64,000 nt of DNA from Thermoclostridium stercorarium subsp. stercorarium DSM 8532 (GCF_000331995.1 NC_020134.1:1029465-1093464), one strand, 5' to 3'; shown: positions 45,697 through 55,191, counted from the stretch's first letter. Translations and numbers: made by a program. Notes: generated by a model from the sequence alone, not told the origin.

Positions 45697-47763
45697 TCAG
45701 AAAATGGAAATGGTGAGGAACAAAGCAGACATAAGGGAGGCAACCAGTGATACGACGGTAATCTGTGTATTAATCGAAGGACCTGCCGTATCCTTGAACG
45801 GGTCACCTACGGTGTCGCCTACTACTGCGGCTTTGTGGGCGTCAGAACCTTTTCCTCCCTCATTTCCGGCTTCAACGTATTTCTTTGCATTATCCCACAG
45901 GCCGCCTGAATTGGACATGAACAATGCGAAAATAAGTCCGCTGATGATATTTCCGCCGAGGAAACCGCCGATTGCCTTAACTCCGCCGATAATTCCGACG
46001 GCTATCGTTGCCAGTATGGCCATCAGACCTGCAGGGATAAGCTCTCTGATAGCGCCTGTCGTAGCTATTTCTATACATTTGTCATATTCGGGTTTAACGC
46101 CGGGTTTTCCTTCCTTTAACCCTTCAATCTCATTAAACTGCCTGTGGATCTCGGCTACCATCCTCTGAGCGTTCCTGTCCACGCCCAGCATAAGCATTGC
46201 CGAGAAAATGGCAGGAATTGCAGCACCAATTATCAGACCAAAGAATACAAGAGGATTGATTATATCGAAACCTTCAATACCGGTTTTTCCGAGTTCGGCT
46301 GCAGCGGAATTGACTTCACTCATGAATGCTCCCAGCAATGCTATTACGGTAAGACCTGCAGCGGCTATTGAGAATCCTTTTGTAATTGCTTTTACGGTGT
46401 TTCCTGCGCTGTCAAGATCGTCCGTTATGGAAAGAACGTCGTCGCCCAGTTCTCCCATTTCGGCAAGACCCCTTGCATTGTCAACGATGGGGCCGTATGC
46501 GTCATTTGAAATAATCATTCCCACTATTGAAAGCATTCCGACTGCGGACATTGAAATGCCGAACATTGCATAACCGGGACCCAAAGGTTCGGAAATCTTA
46601 TATGCCAAAAGCGATGCAACCGCGATACCCACCATCGCAGGAAAAATACTTAACATACCATAGGACATGCCTGACAGAATTGTAAAAGCCGGGCCCGATT
46701 TCGAAGCCTTAGCAACAAAACGAACCGGATTCTTCGTGTCATTGGTGAAATAGTCAGTAGCGATACCTATAATAACTCCGACAAGGAGTCCAACTATGCA
46801 TGCGAACCAAATTCTCCACACAAAGTTGAATACCGCCGTTGCAATTGCGGTAAGGATTATATATACAAAAGTGGTGGTGTAAGTACTGTTATTCAAAGCT
46901 CCGGACGGATCTCCGTTTTTACCCATTCTGGCCATTGCCACACCTATAATTGACGCCAAAAGTCCTAACGCAGCATAACACAGAACCATGTTTACGTTCG
47001 ATCCGCCGAGAGAGGCTGCCATAACAAGTGCTGCGGCCAATGAAGCAACATGGGAGTCAAAAAGGTCAGCGCCCATTCCTGCTACGTCACCGACATTATC
47101 GCCCACATTGTCTGCAATAACGGCAGGGTTTCTCGGGTCGTCTTCGGGAATTCCAAGTTCAACCTTGCCAACCAGATCGGCGCTTATATCTGCGGTTTTG
47201 GTAAATATTCCGCCACCGGCTTTGGCAAACAGGGCCAACGAGCTTGCGCCAAAGCTGAAGCCTAAAACCGCCGATGCATTGCCCGTTATAAGCATTACCA
47301 GTGAAACGCCTAAAAGGCTGGCACCTACAACTGCCATACCCATAACCGCGCCTCCGCGGAAACCGGTCAGGAATGCAGGTTTTATGCCTTTTTTGGCAGC
47401 TTCGGCAGATTTAACATTGGCTATTGTGGCAACTTCTATGCCGATTTTTCCTGCAAGAGCCGAAAGTGCCGTACCTGCAAGATATGCAACCGCCATTGTT
47501 ATGTTTTCAGCGGCATTGCCCTGCCAGATTGGGTGTGGAAGGAACAGAAGGATTAGAATTGCAACAACACAGGCGAAACGAGCAAGAACGGTATATTCCT
47601 TTTTCAGGAATGTTGCAGCTCCGCTGCGGATTAAGCCGCCAACCTCTGCAATCTTCTTGTTTGAAGACGGCTGTTTCTTTACCCATTGATACAGCCATGC
47701 CGCAAATGCAAAGGCTGCGACCGCGATGACGACCGAAAAGAGCTCAAAAGTCGTCTGATTCAT
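45697..47763 (-). CDS. hppA: Membrane-bound pyrophosphatase (H+/Na+-pumping)
   Basis: 688 residues with about 16 membrane helices. It couples pyrophosphate hydrolysis to ion pumping. Conserved acidic motifs ADLVGKVE, PRNPAVIADNVGDNVGDVAGMGADLFDSH and the C-terminal DTVGDPFKDTAGPS are intact. The DSAGNTVKAITKG segment has Lys and Thr where K+-dependent enzymes have Ala and Gly/Ala, the signature of the K+-independent, proton-type subfamily. AGAGGTG precedes the ATG. A cre-like palindrome lies upstream of its promoter. Fits organisms that use PPi as an energy carrier. Confidence 0.96.
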   Translation of the reverse strand: MNQTTFELFSVVIAVAAFAFAAWLYQWVKKQPSSNKKIAEVGGLIRSGAATFLKKEYTVLARFACVVAILILLFLPHPIWQGNAAENITMAVAYLAGTALSALAGKIGIEVATIANVKSAEAAKKGIKPAFLTGFRGGAVMGMAVVGASLLGVSLVMLITGNASAVLGFSFGASSLALFAKAGGGIFTKTADISADLVGKVELGIPEDDPRNPAVIADNVGDNVGDVAGMGADLFDSHVASLAAALVMAASLGGSNVNMVLCYAALGLLASIIGVAMARMGKNGDPSGALNNSTYTTTFVYIILTAIATAVFNFVWRIWFACIVGLLVGVIIGIATDYFTNDTKNPVRFVAKASKSGPAFTILSGMSYGMLSIFPAMVGIAVASLLAYKISEPLGPGYAMFGISMSAVGMLSIVGMIISNDAYGPIVDNARGLAEMGELGDDVLSITDDLDSAGNTVKAITKGFSIAAAGLTVIALLGAFMSEVNSAAAELGKTGIEGFDIINPLVFFGLIIGAAIPAIFSAMLMLGVDRNAQRMVAEIHRQFNEIEGLKEGKPGVKPEYDKCIEIATTGAIRELIPAGLMAILATIAVGIIGGVKAIGGFLGGNIISGLIFALFMSNSGGLWDNAKKYVEAGNEGGKGSDAHKAAVVGDTVGDPFKDTAGPSINTQITVVSLVASLMSALFLTISIF

Positions 47764-47805
47764 AAAAACACCTCTTCTCCTACAAAAAATTAGGCGAACA
47801 AATCA

Positions 47806-47834
47806 ATAATATCATGTTATAATATTGAATTCAA
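47806..47834 (-). promoter_or_regulatory. Promoter of hppA
   Basis: Minus strand TTGAAT (47834-47829), 17-base spacer, TATTAT (47811-47806) preceded by TGA (extended -10). Confidence 0.65.
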
Positions 47835-47836
47835 TA

Positions 47837-47850
47837 TGTAAGCGCTTACT
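47837..47850. promoter_or_regulatory. cre-like (CcpA) site at hppA
   Basis: TGTAAGCGCTTACT, containing the perfect 12-base palindrome GTAAGCGCTTAC; fits the catabolite-responsive element consensus WTGNAANCGNWNNCW. It ends next to the -35 of hppA, an upstream position where CcpA usually activates. Confidence 0.7.
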
Positions 47851-47919
47851 TATCGGAAATATGGCTTGTTTCGGTTTTCAGCCGGCTGATAAAACTTTCA
47901 GCGAATTTCCAGCCTGAGA

Positions 47920-47948
47920 TTGATATGGAAAAAAATACTTGATATAAT
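47920..47948 (+). promoter_or_regulatory. Promoter of the AIM24-like gene
   Basis: TTGATA (47920-47925), 17-base spacer, TATAAT (47943-47948) with TGA before it. Confidence 0.8.
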
Positions 47949-47970
47949 TCAAAAAAAGGAGGGAAGTTGT

Positions 47971-48783
47971 ATGATATGCCAAAATTGCAATGCGGAAATA
48001 AATGAAGGAAGCAATTTCTGCAGATACTGCGGAAGCCCGGTTGGCGCGAATGTAAACACAGGCGGCCGGGATTTTTCGCAAAGCACGTCGGCCAATCCGG
48101 GAAAGCTTAACTACAAAATCTTTGGCGGCAGTTTTCCTGCAGTTTCCATCCGGTTAAATACCAATGAGAGTATTTATACCCAGGCCGGCGGAATGACGTG
48201 GATGGATGCAGGCATAACAATGGAAACGAATATGCAGGGCGGGTTAATGAAAGGTTTTGGGCGTATGCTGTCGGGCGAGTCGCTGTTTATGGTGACGTAC
48301 ACATCCCATGCTCCAAATCAGGAGATTGTTATAGCAAGCAGTTTCCCGGGGTGTATTCTGGATATCGATGTGGGACGCTGTCCGATTATAGCCCAGAAAA
48401 GCGCTTTCTTATGCGCACAGACCACCGTCAATCTGAGCATTTACGTGGCAAGAGGGCTAAAAGCGGGTCTTTTCGGCGGTGAGGGCTTTGTCCTGCAGCG
48501 ACTGTCGGGCAGCGGGATTGCTTTTATTGAAATAGACGGAAGCCTTGTTGAACGTACCCTCGCACCGGGAGAAACCATTAAGGTGGATACCGGGAACGTC
48601 GCCGCTTTTGAGGAAACGGTGCAGTACCAGGCCGAAATGGTTAAAGGTTTTAAAAACATACTGTTCGGGGGAGAGGGCCTGTTCCTGACAACGTTAACGG
48701 GACCCGGAAAGGTATGGCTTCAGACAATGAGCATGCCCGAGTTTGCAAAAAGCATTATTCCGTATCTGCCCACATCCCGGTGA
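47971..48783 (+). CDS. AIM24/TIGR00266-family protein with N-terminal zinc ribbon
   Basis: 270 residues. The first ~25 residues form a zinc ribbon (CQNCNAEINEGSNFCRYCG, four Cys in two CxxC pairs). The rest is the beta-helical AIM24-like fold (AGGMTWMDAGITMET, LIFG/LFGGEGLFLTTLTGPG). Cellular role unknown in bacteria. ATG 47971 with AAAGGAGGG eight bases upstream is chosen; a longer frame would start within the promoter. Converges with the next gene, seven bases apart. Confidence 0.85.
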   Translation: MICQNCNAEINEGSNFCRYCGSPVGANVNTGGRDFSQSTSANPGKLNYKIFGGSFPAVSIRLNTNESIYTQAGGMTWMDAGITMETNMQGGLMKGFGRMLSGESLFMVTYTSHAPNQEIVIASSFPGCILDIDVGRCPIIAQKSAFLCAQTTVNLSIYVARGLKAGLFGGEGFVLQRLSGSGIAFIEIDGSLVERTLAPGETIKVDTGNVAAFEETVQYQAEMVKGFKNILFGGEGLFLTTLTGPGKVWLQTMSMPEFAKSIIPYLPTSR

Positions 48784-48790
48784 CGATTTT

Positions 48791-50356
48791 TCAAAATTCA
48801 TCTTTTATGATTTTTTCAATGGTATTGACGTCATTTTCCGGGGATAACGGCATTACGGCGGGACCGTCAATTATGTCGCCGGTATAACTGAATCTTGATC
48901 CATGGCAGGGGCAGTCCCACGATTTTTCAGCTGAATTCCAGTTCAGTTCGCATCCCATATGAGTGCATGTGGTATTGACGACGAAAAGCTTTCCGTTCTC
49001 ATCGCGGTATGCGCCAACCCTCTCACCGTTATGTTCAAAAACCTTTGCCTCACCGCGTTTGATTTCCACGTTTTCGGGGACGGGGGAGATTTTGCCGGAT
49101 ATCAGGTGTTTGGCCACGTCCAGGTTTTCAACCACGAAGGTTTTTGCCGAACCCAGTATGTTTTTGCGCAGCGGGCTGTATACATCCTGCCATGGGCTTG
49201 AACCTTTCACAATCAAATCCCTGAGAATATTCGCAGCAGCCATGCCGTTGGTCATGCCCCATTTCTGAAAACCCGTGGCTACAAGGATATTCCGGGAATC
49301 CTGCTTGTAATATCCCACATAGGGAATACCGTCCAGTGTCATGCAGTCCTGGGTTGACCAGCGATATGGGATGTCTTCGACGGTAAACAGTTTTGCTGCG
49401 AAATCTGCGAGCTTGTAATAATGTCTGGCCATATCGGTACCCTGACCGGTTTTGTGGTTTTCACCTGCTACAAGGATTAAATTTCCTTCCCCGGTATCAA
49501 GCCCTCTTAATGATCTTGAGGGCTCTTCAGCGTTTATATACATCCCGCCTGGATATTTTTCCTTTGCACGGACGGCAATGATATAAGCCCTTTCGGTATA
49601 AAGCCGTGAAAAATACATGCCGGGCTTATTGTAGAAAGGATAATGGGAGGCTATTATAACCTTTTCGGCGGTTATTTTTTGTCCCTGCAAGGTTGTAAGG
49701 GTTATCCTTTTACCTTCTTCCAAATCCACTATTCTGGTATTTTCGTAAATCTTTACACCCGCATTGCTTATAATCTCTGCAACAGGCAAAAGAAACCTGC
49801 GTGGATGAAACTGTGCCTGACCGTCAAACTTTATGCCGGCTTTTATTTTCAGCGGAAACGGGATTTCTTCGGTGTATGATGCCTTGATGCCAAGCCCGGA
49901 TGCGGTTCTAAGTTCGTCTTCGATTTTTTGAACTGTTTCTTCGTTTTCGGTATAAATATACGCCGGTTGAGGGGAATAATCGCAATCGATTTTATGAAGG
50001 TCTATTATATCCTTTATCTGTTTTATCGCTTCTTCGTTTGCGTCGGCATATTGTTTCGCCAGTTCGGCCCCCATCTGATTTTTCAGCTTGTCATATATAA
50101 GCCCGTGCTGGGATGTTATTTTTGCCGTAGTATGACCGGTTGTGCCGTTTAAAATTTTTCCGGCGTCAATTACGGCTATGCTCAAGTTTTCTTTATGAAG
50201 AAGGTAGGCACACAGTATTCCCGTTATACCCGCACCTACTATCGCAATATCCACCGATACATTCCCGTCAAGCGAGGGATAGCCGGTAGAAGTTGTAGAA
50301 GCGAGCCAGTATGACTGGGGCGGTTTCTCAAAAGTTTTATATAATACGTTATTCAT
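48791..50356 (-). CDS. FAD-dependent oxidoreductase with C-terminal Rieske [2Fe-2S] domain
   Basis: 521 residues. An FAD-binding glycine-rich motif near the start (VDIAIVGAGITGILCAYLL), a DAO/glycine oxidase-like body, and a C-terminal Rieske domain with cluster ligands C-x-H (CTHMGC) and C-x2-H (CPCHGS) 16 residues apart. The FAD dehydrogenase-Rieske fusion is known in many bacteria, but its substrate is usually not established. ATG 50356 has GGAGGAG five bases upstream. No partner gene is adjacent. Confidence 0.9.
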   Translation of the reverse strand: MNNVLYKTFEKPPQSYWLASTTSTGYPSLDGNVSVDIAIVGAGITGILCAYLLHKENLSIAVIDAGKILNGTTGHTTAKITSQHGLIYDKLKNQMGAELAKQYADANEEAIKQIKDIIDLHKIDCDYSPQPAYIYTENEETVQKIEDELRTASGLGIKASYTEEIPFPLKIKAGIKFDGQAQFHPRRFLLPVAEIISNAGVKIYENTRIVDLEEGKRITLTTLQGQKITAEKVIIASHYPFYNKPGMYFSRLYTERAYIIAVRAKEKYPGGMYINAEEPSRSLRGLDTGEGNLILVAGENHKTGQGTDMARHYYKLADFAAKLFTVEDIPYRWSTQDCMTLDGIPYVGYYKQDSRNILVATGFQKWGMTNGMAAANILRDLIVKGSSPWQDVYSPLRKNILGSAKTFVVENLDVAKHLISGKISPVPENVEIKRGEAKVFEHNGERVGAYRDENGKLFVVNTTCTHMGCELNWNSAEKSWDCPCHGSRFSYTGDIIDGPAVMPLSPENDVNTIEKIIKDEF

Positions 50357-50507
50357 TTGCACTCCTCCAGCATAATGTTACCGCAGAATGAAAATTATAA
50401 TTGATTTCCGGACATTAATTAATTTCTGCAAAAATCGGCCAAAATATCCGGAAAATCATTAGCTGTTACATAAAAATCCGGATTTAACAATGTATTAACG
50501 AAAACAA

Positions 50508-50546
50508 AAACCGGAAGCGGAGGTTTTCGCCCTCTGCTTCCGGTTT
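50508..50546 (-). terminator. Terminator of the CofE-like gene
   Basis: AAACCGGAAGC-GGAGG (50508-50523) / CCTC-T-GCTTCCGGTTT (50531-50546); T-rich on the minus-strand side (GTTTTTGTTTT). Confidence 0.8.
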
Positions 50547-50569
50547 CTTCTACACTGAAAGAGAATAAC

Positions 50570-51760
50570 TTATTCGGCATAACTGTTGAAATAATTCTGA
50601 ATATAAATAATAGGCGTTCCCTTATCACCGCTTCCAGATGTCAGATCACAGAGCGATCCAATCAAATCGGTAAGCCGTCTTGGCGTTGTGCCCTGGGAAA
50701 CCATATCGTCAGCGGGTTTTGAGTGCTTGTTCCTGATATAATCGGTTATTGCCTTTTTCAGTTCATCACCTTTTAAACCGGAAAATTCATTATCCGCCAG
50801 GTATTTTAATTTGACTTCATGGGGAGTGCCTTCGAGCCCTTTTGTATAACCCGGTGATACAACAGGATCAGCCAGTTCCCATATTTTTCCCACCGGATCC
50901 TTGAATGCTCCGTCACCATAGACCATCACTTCAACGGTTTTGCCCGTTTTTTCCTTCAGTTCCTTCTGTATGCTTTCAACAAGTTCCTGACAGTTTCTGG
51001 GAAAGAGTTTCACGACGGTTTCGGAGGCCTTGTTCGAACCCAAAAGACCGTATTTTTCATTATAGCCACTACCGTTCACAGGCGAAGTGAGAATGTCATC
51101 AAGGCCGAAAACCTTTTTTGCTCCGTTTTCCTTGAGGATTCTCTTTGTCCTGTTCCGGGTATGAATGTCACATGCGAGCACGTTTTCAGTATAACGGAGG
51201 ATGGTTTTGGGATTGTTGGAAAAGATAATTTCACACGGTATTCCGGCTTCATTGACGATTGACTTGTAATATTCGATATAATCAACACCGGTAAAAGTGT
51301 GTTTGTGATAACCAAAACAGTTTCTGAACTGTTCTTCGGTAAGGACGTCGGTATAGGGGTTTATGCCCTTCTCATCGAGCAGGTCAATATCTATCAGATG
51401 GTTTCCGACCTCGTCGGAAGGGTAGTTAAGCATTAGAACGATTTTGTCGGCACCTCTGGCAATTCCCTTCAGACAGATTGCAAAACGGTTCCTGCTTAAT
51501 ATCGGAAATATTACTCCTATTGTGCCGCCTCCGAACTTGTTTCTGACATCCTCGGCAATGGCATTGATATCGGCGTAATTCCCCTGGGCGCGGGCGACAA
51601 CCGATTCGGTTATTCCGATTATATCCCTGTCCTGAATTTTAAAACCTTCAGCCTGGGAGGCTTTCAGAACAGTTTCTATCACTATGTCCCTGATGTTGTC
51701 GCCTTCCTTGATGATTGGCGCCCTCAAGCCTCTTGCTATAACTCCCACAATCTTTTCCAT
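50570..51760 (-). CDS. CofE-like (F420-0:gamma-glutamyl ligase family) protein
   Basis: 396 residues, longer than the ~250-residue archaeal CofE that adds glutamates to coenzyme F420. The N-terminal half (PIIKEGDNIRDIVIETVLKA, DRDIIGITESVVARAQGNY, LSRNRFA, PSDEVGN) carries the family pattern; the C-terminal ~150 residues (VEVMVYGDGAFKDPVGKIWE and beyond) are an extension. Clostridia of this kind are not known to make F420, so another glutamyl-type ligation or unrelated reaction is likely. AGAGGAG precedes the ATG. Divergent from a LysR regulator whose box overlaps both promoters. Confidence 0.8.
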   Translation of the reverse strand: MEKIVGVIARGLRAPIIKEGDNIRDIVIETVLKASQAEGFKIQDRDIIGITESVVARAQGNYADINAIAEDVRNKFGGGTIGVIFPILSRNRFAICLKGIARGADKIVLMLNYPSDEVGNHLIDIDLLDEKGINPYTDVLTEEQFRNCFGYHKHTFTGVDYIEYYKSIVNEAGIPCEIIFSNNPKTILRYTENVLACDIHTRNRTKRILKENGAKKVFGLDDILTSPVNGSGYNEKYGLLGSNKASETVVKLFPRNCQELVESIQKELKEKTGKTVEVMVYGDGAFKDPVGKIWELADPVVSPGYTKGLEGTPHEVKLKYLADNEFSGLKGDELKKAITDYIRNKHSKPADDMVSQGTTPRRLTDLIGSLCDLTSGSGDKGTPIIYIQNYFNSYAE

Positions 51761-51832
51761 AATTTATCTCCTCTTAATGAAATTTTGAATAGCACATAAT
51801 TATTCCCTTTAAACGCGTTTTTTATTTTACGG

Positions 51833-51861
51833 TTGTATTATACAGTATAAAATGATATAAG
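51833..51861 (+). promoter_or_regulatory. Promoter of the LysR-type regulator gene
   Basis: TTGTAT (51833-51838), 17-base spacer, TATAAG (51856-51861) preceded by TGA. On the minus strand TTTACT and TATAAT (51842-51837) with a 17-base spacer may serve the CofE-like gene. Confidence 0.55.
51838..51850. promoter_or_regulatory. LysR-box palindrome in the divergent promoter region
   Basis: TTATAC-A-GTATAA, perfect dyad that also fits the T-N11-A LysR box, placed between and over the two divergent promoter cores. Confidence 0.6.
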
Positions 51862-51900
51862 TAAAATAAATACATTAAATAATAGATATAAGGTGAAATT

Positions 51901-52785
51901 ATGACATCCAAACTTGACGCTTACCGCGTATTTAATGAGGTGGCAAAACAGAAAAGCTTTTCAAGGGCCGCAAAGGCTTTGTATATGACTCAGCCCGCAG
52001 TAAGCCAGACAATAATGAATCTGGAGGAGGAACTGGGGACAAGGCTTTTTACAAGAACTTCAAAAGGCGTAGTGCTGACAAATGACGGACAGCTTCTTTA
52101 CGAGTACATAAGCTCCGCGTTGAACCTGATTGAAATGGGCGAAAGAAAAATTTCGGAATCCAAAAATCTGATGGTCGGAGAAATGAAACTGGGAGTGGGG
52201 GACACTATTTCAAAATATTATCTGCTGCCTTATCTTGAGAAATTCCACAGTGATTTTCCAAATGTCAAGTTAAAGATTATAAACCGTACCACACTGGAAC
52301 TGTGCGCAATGCTCAAGTCAGGGGAAATAGATATAGCGGTGTGCAATCTCCCTGTAAAGGATCCGGCAATTGAGGTGCTTAAATGCATTGATATTCACGA
52401 TGTATTCGTATGCGGGGAAAAATACAGGTACCTGGCCATAAAACCCAGAAGCATTGAAGAGATTCTGCAGTTTCCGGTTATATTCCTTGAAAGCAAATCT
52501 AATTCAAGACAGTACGTGGAGAAATATTTTCTTGCAAAGGGAATAAAAATTCAGCCTGAAATTGAACTTGGGTCCCATGATCTTCTCCTGGAGTTTGCGA
52601 AATTTAATTTCGGAATTTCCTGCGTTATTGAAGAGTTTGCACAGGAATACCTAAGCAACAGGTCGGTATATAAAATAAGGCTGCTTGAAGAAATACCGGC
52701 ACGGGCCATCGGGTTTTGCTTTTTAAAGAGCGTGTCGCTGTCCGCCGCTGCGCGTAAATTTGTCAGTATAACGCTGGAAAGATAG
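51901..52785 (+). CDS. LysR-family transcriptional regulator
   Basis: 294 residues. N-terminal winged helix (about 1-65: AYRVFNEVAKQKSFSRAAKAL, QPAVSQTIMNLEEELGTRLF) and a two-lobed effector domain. Probably controls the divergent CofE-like gene and itself. GTGAAATT before the ATG is a weak ribosome site. Effector unknown. Confidence 0.92.
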   Translation: MTSKLDAYRVFNEVAKQKSFSRAAKALYMTQPAVSQTIMNLEEELGTRLFTRTSKGVVLTNDGQLLYEYISSALNLIEMGERKISESKNLMVGEMKLGVGDTISKYYLLPYLEKFHSDFPNVKLKIINRTTLELCAMLKSGEIDIAVCNLPVKDPAIEVLKCIDIHDVFVCGEKYRYLAIKPRSIEEILQFPVIFLESKSNSRQYVEKYFLAKGIKIQPEIELGSHDLLLEFAKFNFGISCVIEEFAQEYLSNRSVYKIRLLEEIPARAIGFCFLKSVSLSAAARKFVSITLER

Positions 52786-52908
52786 AAATATAATTTATGC
52801 AGGATTTAGAATATGAAACTTCATTTATTTTATTGAATAAAAGATACCTTTGTGTTAAGATAAAAGTGAAAAAATTAACAAAAAAATATTCAGTCGCTTA
52901 TTTTTGTT

Positions 52909-52938
52909 TTGACTTGAGGCTTTTTGTTAATATATACT
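52909..52938 (+). promoter_or_regulatory. Promoter of pckG
   Basis: TTGACT (52909-52914), 18-base spacer, TATACT (52933-52938). Confidence 0.75.
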
Positions 52939-52981
52939 TTAAGCAAGTATTGACAATAAATTAGTGGGAGGAGATTATGGC

Positions 52982-54793
52982 ATGAATTATAACCTGAATT
53001 TAAAACACAAAAAATTGCAGGCATGGATTGAAGAAGTTGCCAAGATGTGCCAGCCGGATGACATCTATATATGCGACGGCTCTGAGGAAGAGAATCAGCG
53101 CTTGTTGAATGAGCTGGTAGAATCCGGTCTTGGAATCAAGCTAAATCAGGAAAAACTCCCCGGATGCTATCTTTTCCGCAGTGATCCGTCCGACGTGGCC
53201 CGCGTTGAGGATCGTACTTTTATCGCGTCCAAGAAACAGGAAGATGCAGGTCCTACAAACAACTGGATTGACCCCGTTGAACTGAAGAAGACAATGACCG
53301 AGTTATACACAGGGTGCATGAAGGGCAGAACAATGTATGTCATACCCTTTTCAATGGGGCCGATAGGTTCGCCGATTTCCAAGATTGGCGTTGAAATAAC
53401 GGACAGCGCATATGTTGTTGTAAACATGAGAATTATGACAAGAATGGGCAAGGAAGTTCTTGAAGCCCTCGGCGAAGACGGAGAGTTCATACCATGTCTG
53501 CATTCTGTAGGCAAGCCGCTTAAGGAAGGCGAAAAAGACACATCATGGCCGTGTGCCCCGATGGAGAAAAAGTATATAAGCCATTTCCCTGAAGAAAGAG
53601 CCATATGGTCATATGGTTCGGGTTACGGCGGAAATGCTCTGTTGGGTAAGAAATGCCTGTCCCTGCGTATCGCTTCGGTTATGGCAAGGGATGAAGGCTG
53701 GATGGCCGAGCACATGTTAATCCTGAAGATCACAAATCCTGAAGGCAAATCCATTTATATTACAGGTGCTTTCCCAAGCGCTTGCGGAAAAACAAATCTT
53801 GCTATGCTTGTTCCCACAATTCCCGGATGGAAGGTTGAAACAATCGGCGACGATATTGCATGGATGAAATTCGGAAAGGACGGACGCCTCTACGCTATTA
53901 ATCCTGAAGCCGGTTTCTTTGGCGTTGCTCCGGGTACGTCAATGCAGTCCAACCCGAATGCGATGAAAACCATCAGTAAAAATACCATTTTTACCAACGT
54001 TGCATTAACCGATGACGGAGACGTATGGTGGGAAGGAATTGGCAAGGAAACCCCCAATCATTTAATTGACTGGAGAGGTCAGGACTGGACACCCGATTCA
54101 AATACACCTGCCGCACATCCTAATGCACGCTTTACAGCCCCGGCAAGACAATGCCCGTCTATCGCGCCTGAATGGGAGGATCCAAACGGAGTGCCCATTT
54201 CGGCAATACTTGTCGGCGGACGTCGTCCTACTACGGTACCTCTTGTTCATGAAAGTTTTGACTGGAACCATGGTGTATTCCTTGGTTCTATAATGGGATC
54301 GGAAATTACCGCCGCAGCAATTTCAGACAAGATTGGTCAGGTACGCCGTGACCCGTTCGCTATGCTGCCCTTTATGGGATACCATGTCGGCGATTATCTG
54401 CAGCACTGGCTTGATATAGGAAAAATGACCGATCCTGACAAACTGCCGAAGATTTTCTATGTTAACTGGTTCCGTAAGGATAAGGACGGAAAGTTCCTGT
54501 GGCCCGGATTTGGCGAAAACAGCCGCGTGCTGAAATGGATTTTCGAAAGAGTCACAGGTACGGGTAAAGCTGTGAAGACACCAATCGGCTATATGCCCAC
54601 TGTGGATGCAATAGATACAGAAGGGCTGAATATCAGTGAAGATGCTATGAAGGAATTGCTGAAAGTTGATAAGGAAGAATGGCTGAAGGAAGTTGAATCA
54701 ATTAAAGAGCATTATAAGAAATACGAACCCAAGCTTCCGCAGGAACTGAAAAATCAGTTGCAGGCCCTTGAAGAACGTTTAAGGAATTATTAA
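52982..54793 (+). CDS. pckG: Phosphoenolpyruvate carboxykinase (GTP)
   Basis: 603 residues, the length of GTP-type enzymes (ATP-type are ~540). Interconverts oxaloacetate + GTP with PEP + GDP + CO2. P-loop [11 protein letters not shown] with Lys270, [18 protein letters not shown] and the GTP-type [14 protein letters not shown] region are visible. ATG 52982 is nine bases after GGGAGGAG; the in-frame GTG further up overlaps that site. In cellulolytic clostridia this enzyme works toward oxaloacetate in the malate shunt; direction here is inferred. Confidence 0.97.
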   Translation: MNYNLNLKHKKLQAWIEEVAKMCQPDDIYICDGSEEENQRLLNELVESGLGIKLNQEKLPGCYLFRSDPSDVARVEDRTFIASKKQEDAGPTNNWIDPVELKKTMTELYTGCMKGRTMYVIPFSMGPIGSPISKIGVEITDSAYVVVNMRIMTRMGKEVLEALGEDGEFIPCLHSVGKPLKEGEKDTSWPCAPMEKKYISHFPEERAIWSYGSGYGGNALLGKKCLSLRIASVMARDEGWMAEHMLILKITNPEGKSIYITGAFPSACGKTNLAMLVPTIPGWKVETIGDDIAWMKFGKDGRLYAINPEAGFFGVAPGTSMQSNPNAMKTISKNTIFTNVALTDDGDVWWEGIGKETPNHLIDWRGQDWTPDSNTPAAHPNARFTAPARQCPSIAPEWEDPNGVPISAILVGGRRPTTVPLVHESFDWNHGVFLGSIMGSEITAAAISDKIGQVRRDPFAMLPFMGYHVGDYLQHWLDIGKMTDPDKLPKIFYVNWFRKDKDGKFLWPGFGENSRVLKWIFERVTGTGKAVKTPIGYMPTVDAIDTEGLNISEDAMKELLKVDKEEWLKEVESIKEHYKKYEPKLPQELKNQLQALEERLRNY

Positions 54794-54808
54794 TTCAGTG
54801 ACAAATAA

Positions 54809-54848
54809 AAACCGGTTACAATTATTCAGATTGTAACCGGTTTTTTTC
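54809..54848 (+). terminator. Strong terminator after pckG
   Basis: AAACCGGTTACAAT (54809-54822) / ATTGTAACCGGTTT (54830-54843), perfect 14-base arms, followed by further T. Confidence 0.95.
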
Positions 54849-55191
54849 ATAAACCAGAAACCGGATAAAACAGATTAAAAATTGATTATTTTTACTTCAA
54901 ATGCAGTAATAGAAGGCATTTCGGGATATTATATTCTGAATATTTCCAAAAAACTGTTTTCAAAACAAAGAAAAATACCTGTCCGCGATTGTTAATTCCG
55001 GATAATTTATGTGTTAAATGCCCGGGATAAATAAGGTTACCGGGCGTTTAAATTATGAAATATTTACACTGCGGACAGCGGGGCATAAAATAGAATTGCC
55101 GTACGACCGATGGTACTGGCGGTTAAATTATCGTAATTATTGTTTACCCATCAAATCTGAAATTTTTAACATCGATTAGGGGGGAACCTTT
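54849..55191 (+). other. Gene-free stretch before the lpl-type operon, with hairpin
   Basis: No gene or recognised riboswitch. A stem TTAAATGCCCGG (55014-55025) / CCGGGCGTTTAA (55040-55051) with one G-T pair and no following T run lies in the probable leader. The end carries the ribosome site AGGGGGG. A clear consensus promoter is not seen. Confidence 0.4.

Noticed and set aside
45587-46168. 193-codon open frame opposite the hppA end
   Set aside because: Begins within the hppA terminator region and runs antisense to conserved sequence.
46988-47689. 233-codon open frame opposite hppA
   Set aside because: Low-complexity Ala/Pro/Thr-rich product without ribosome site; a shadow of the well-conserved pyrophosphatase.
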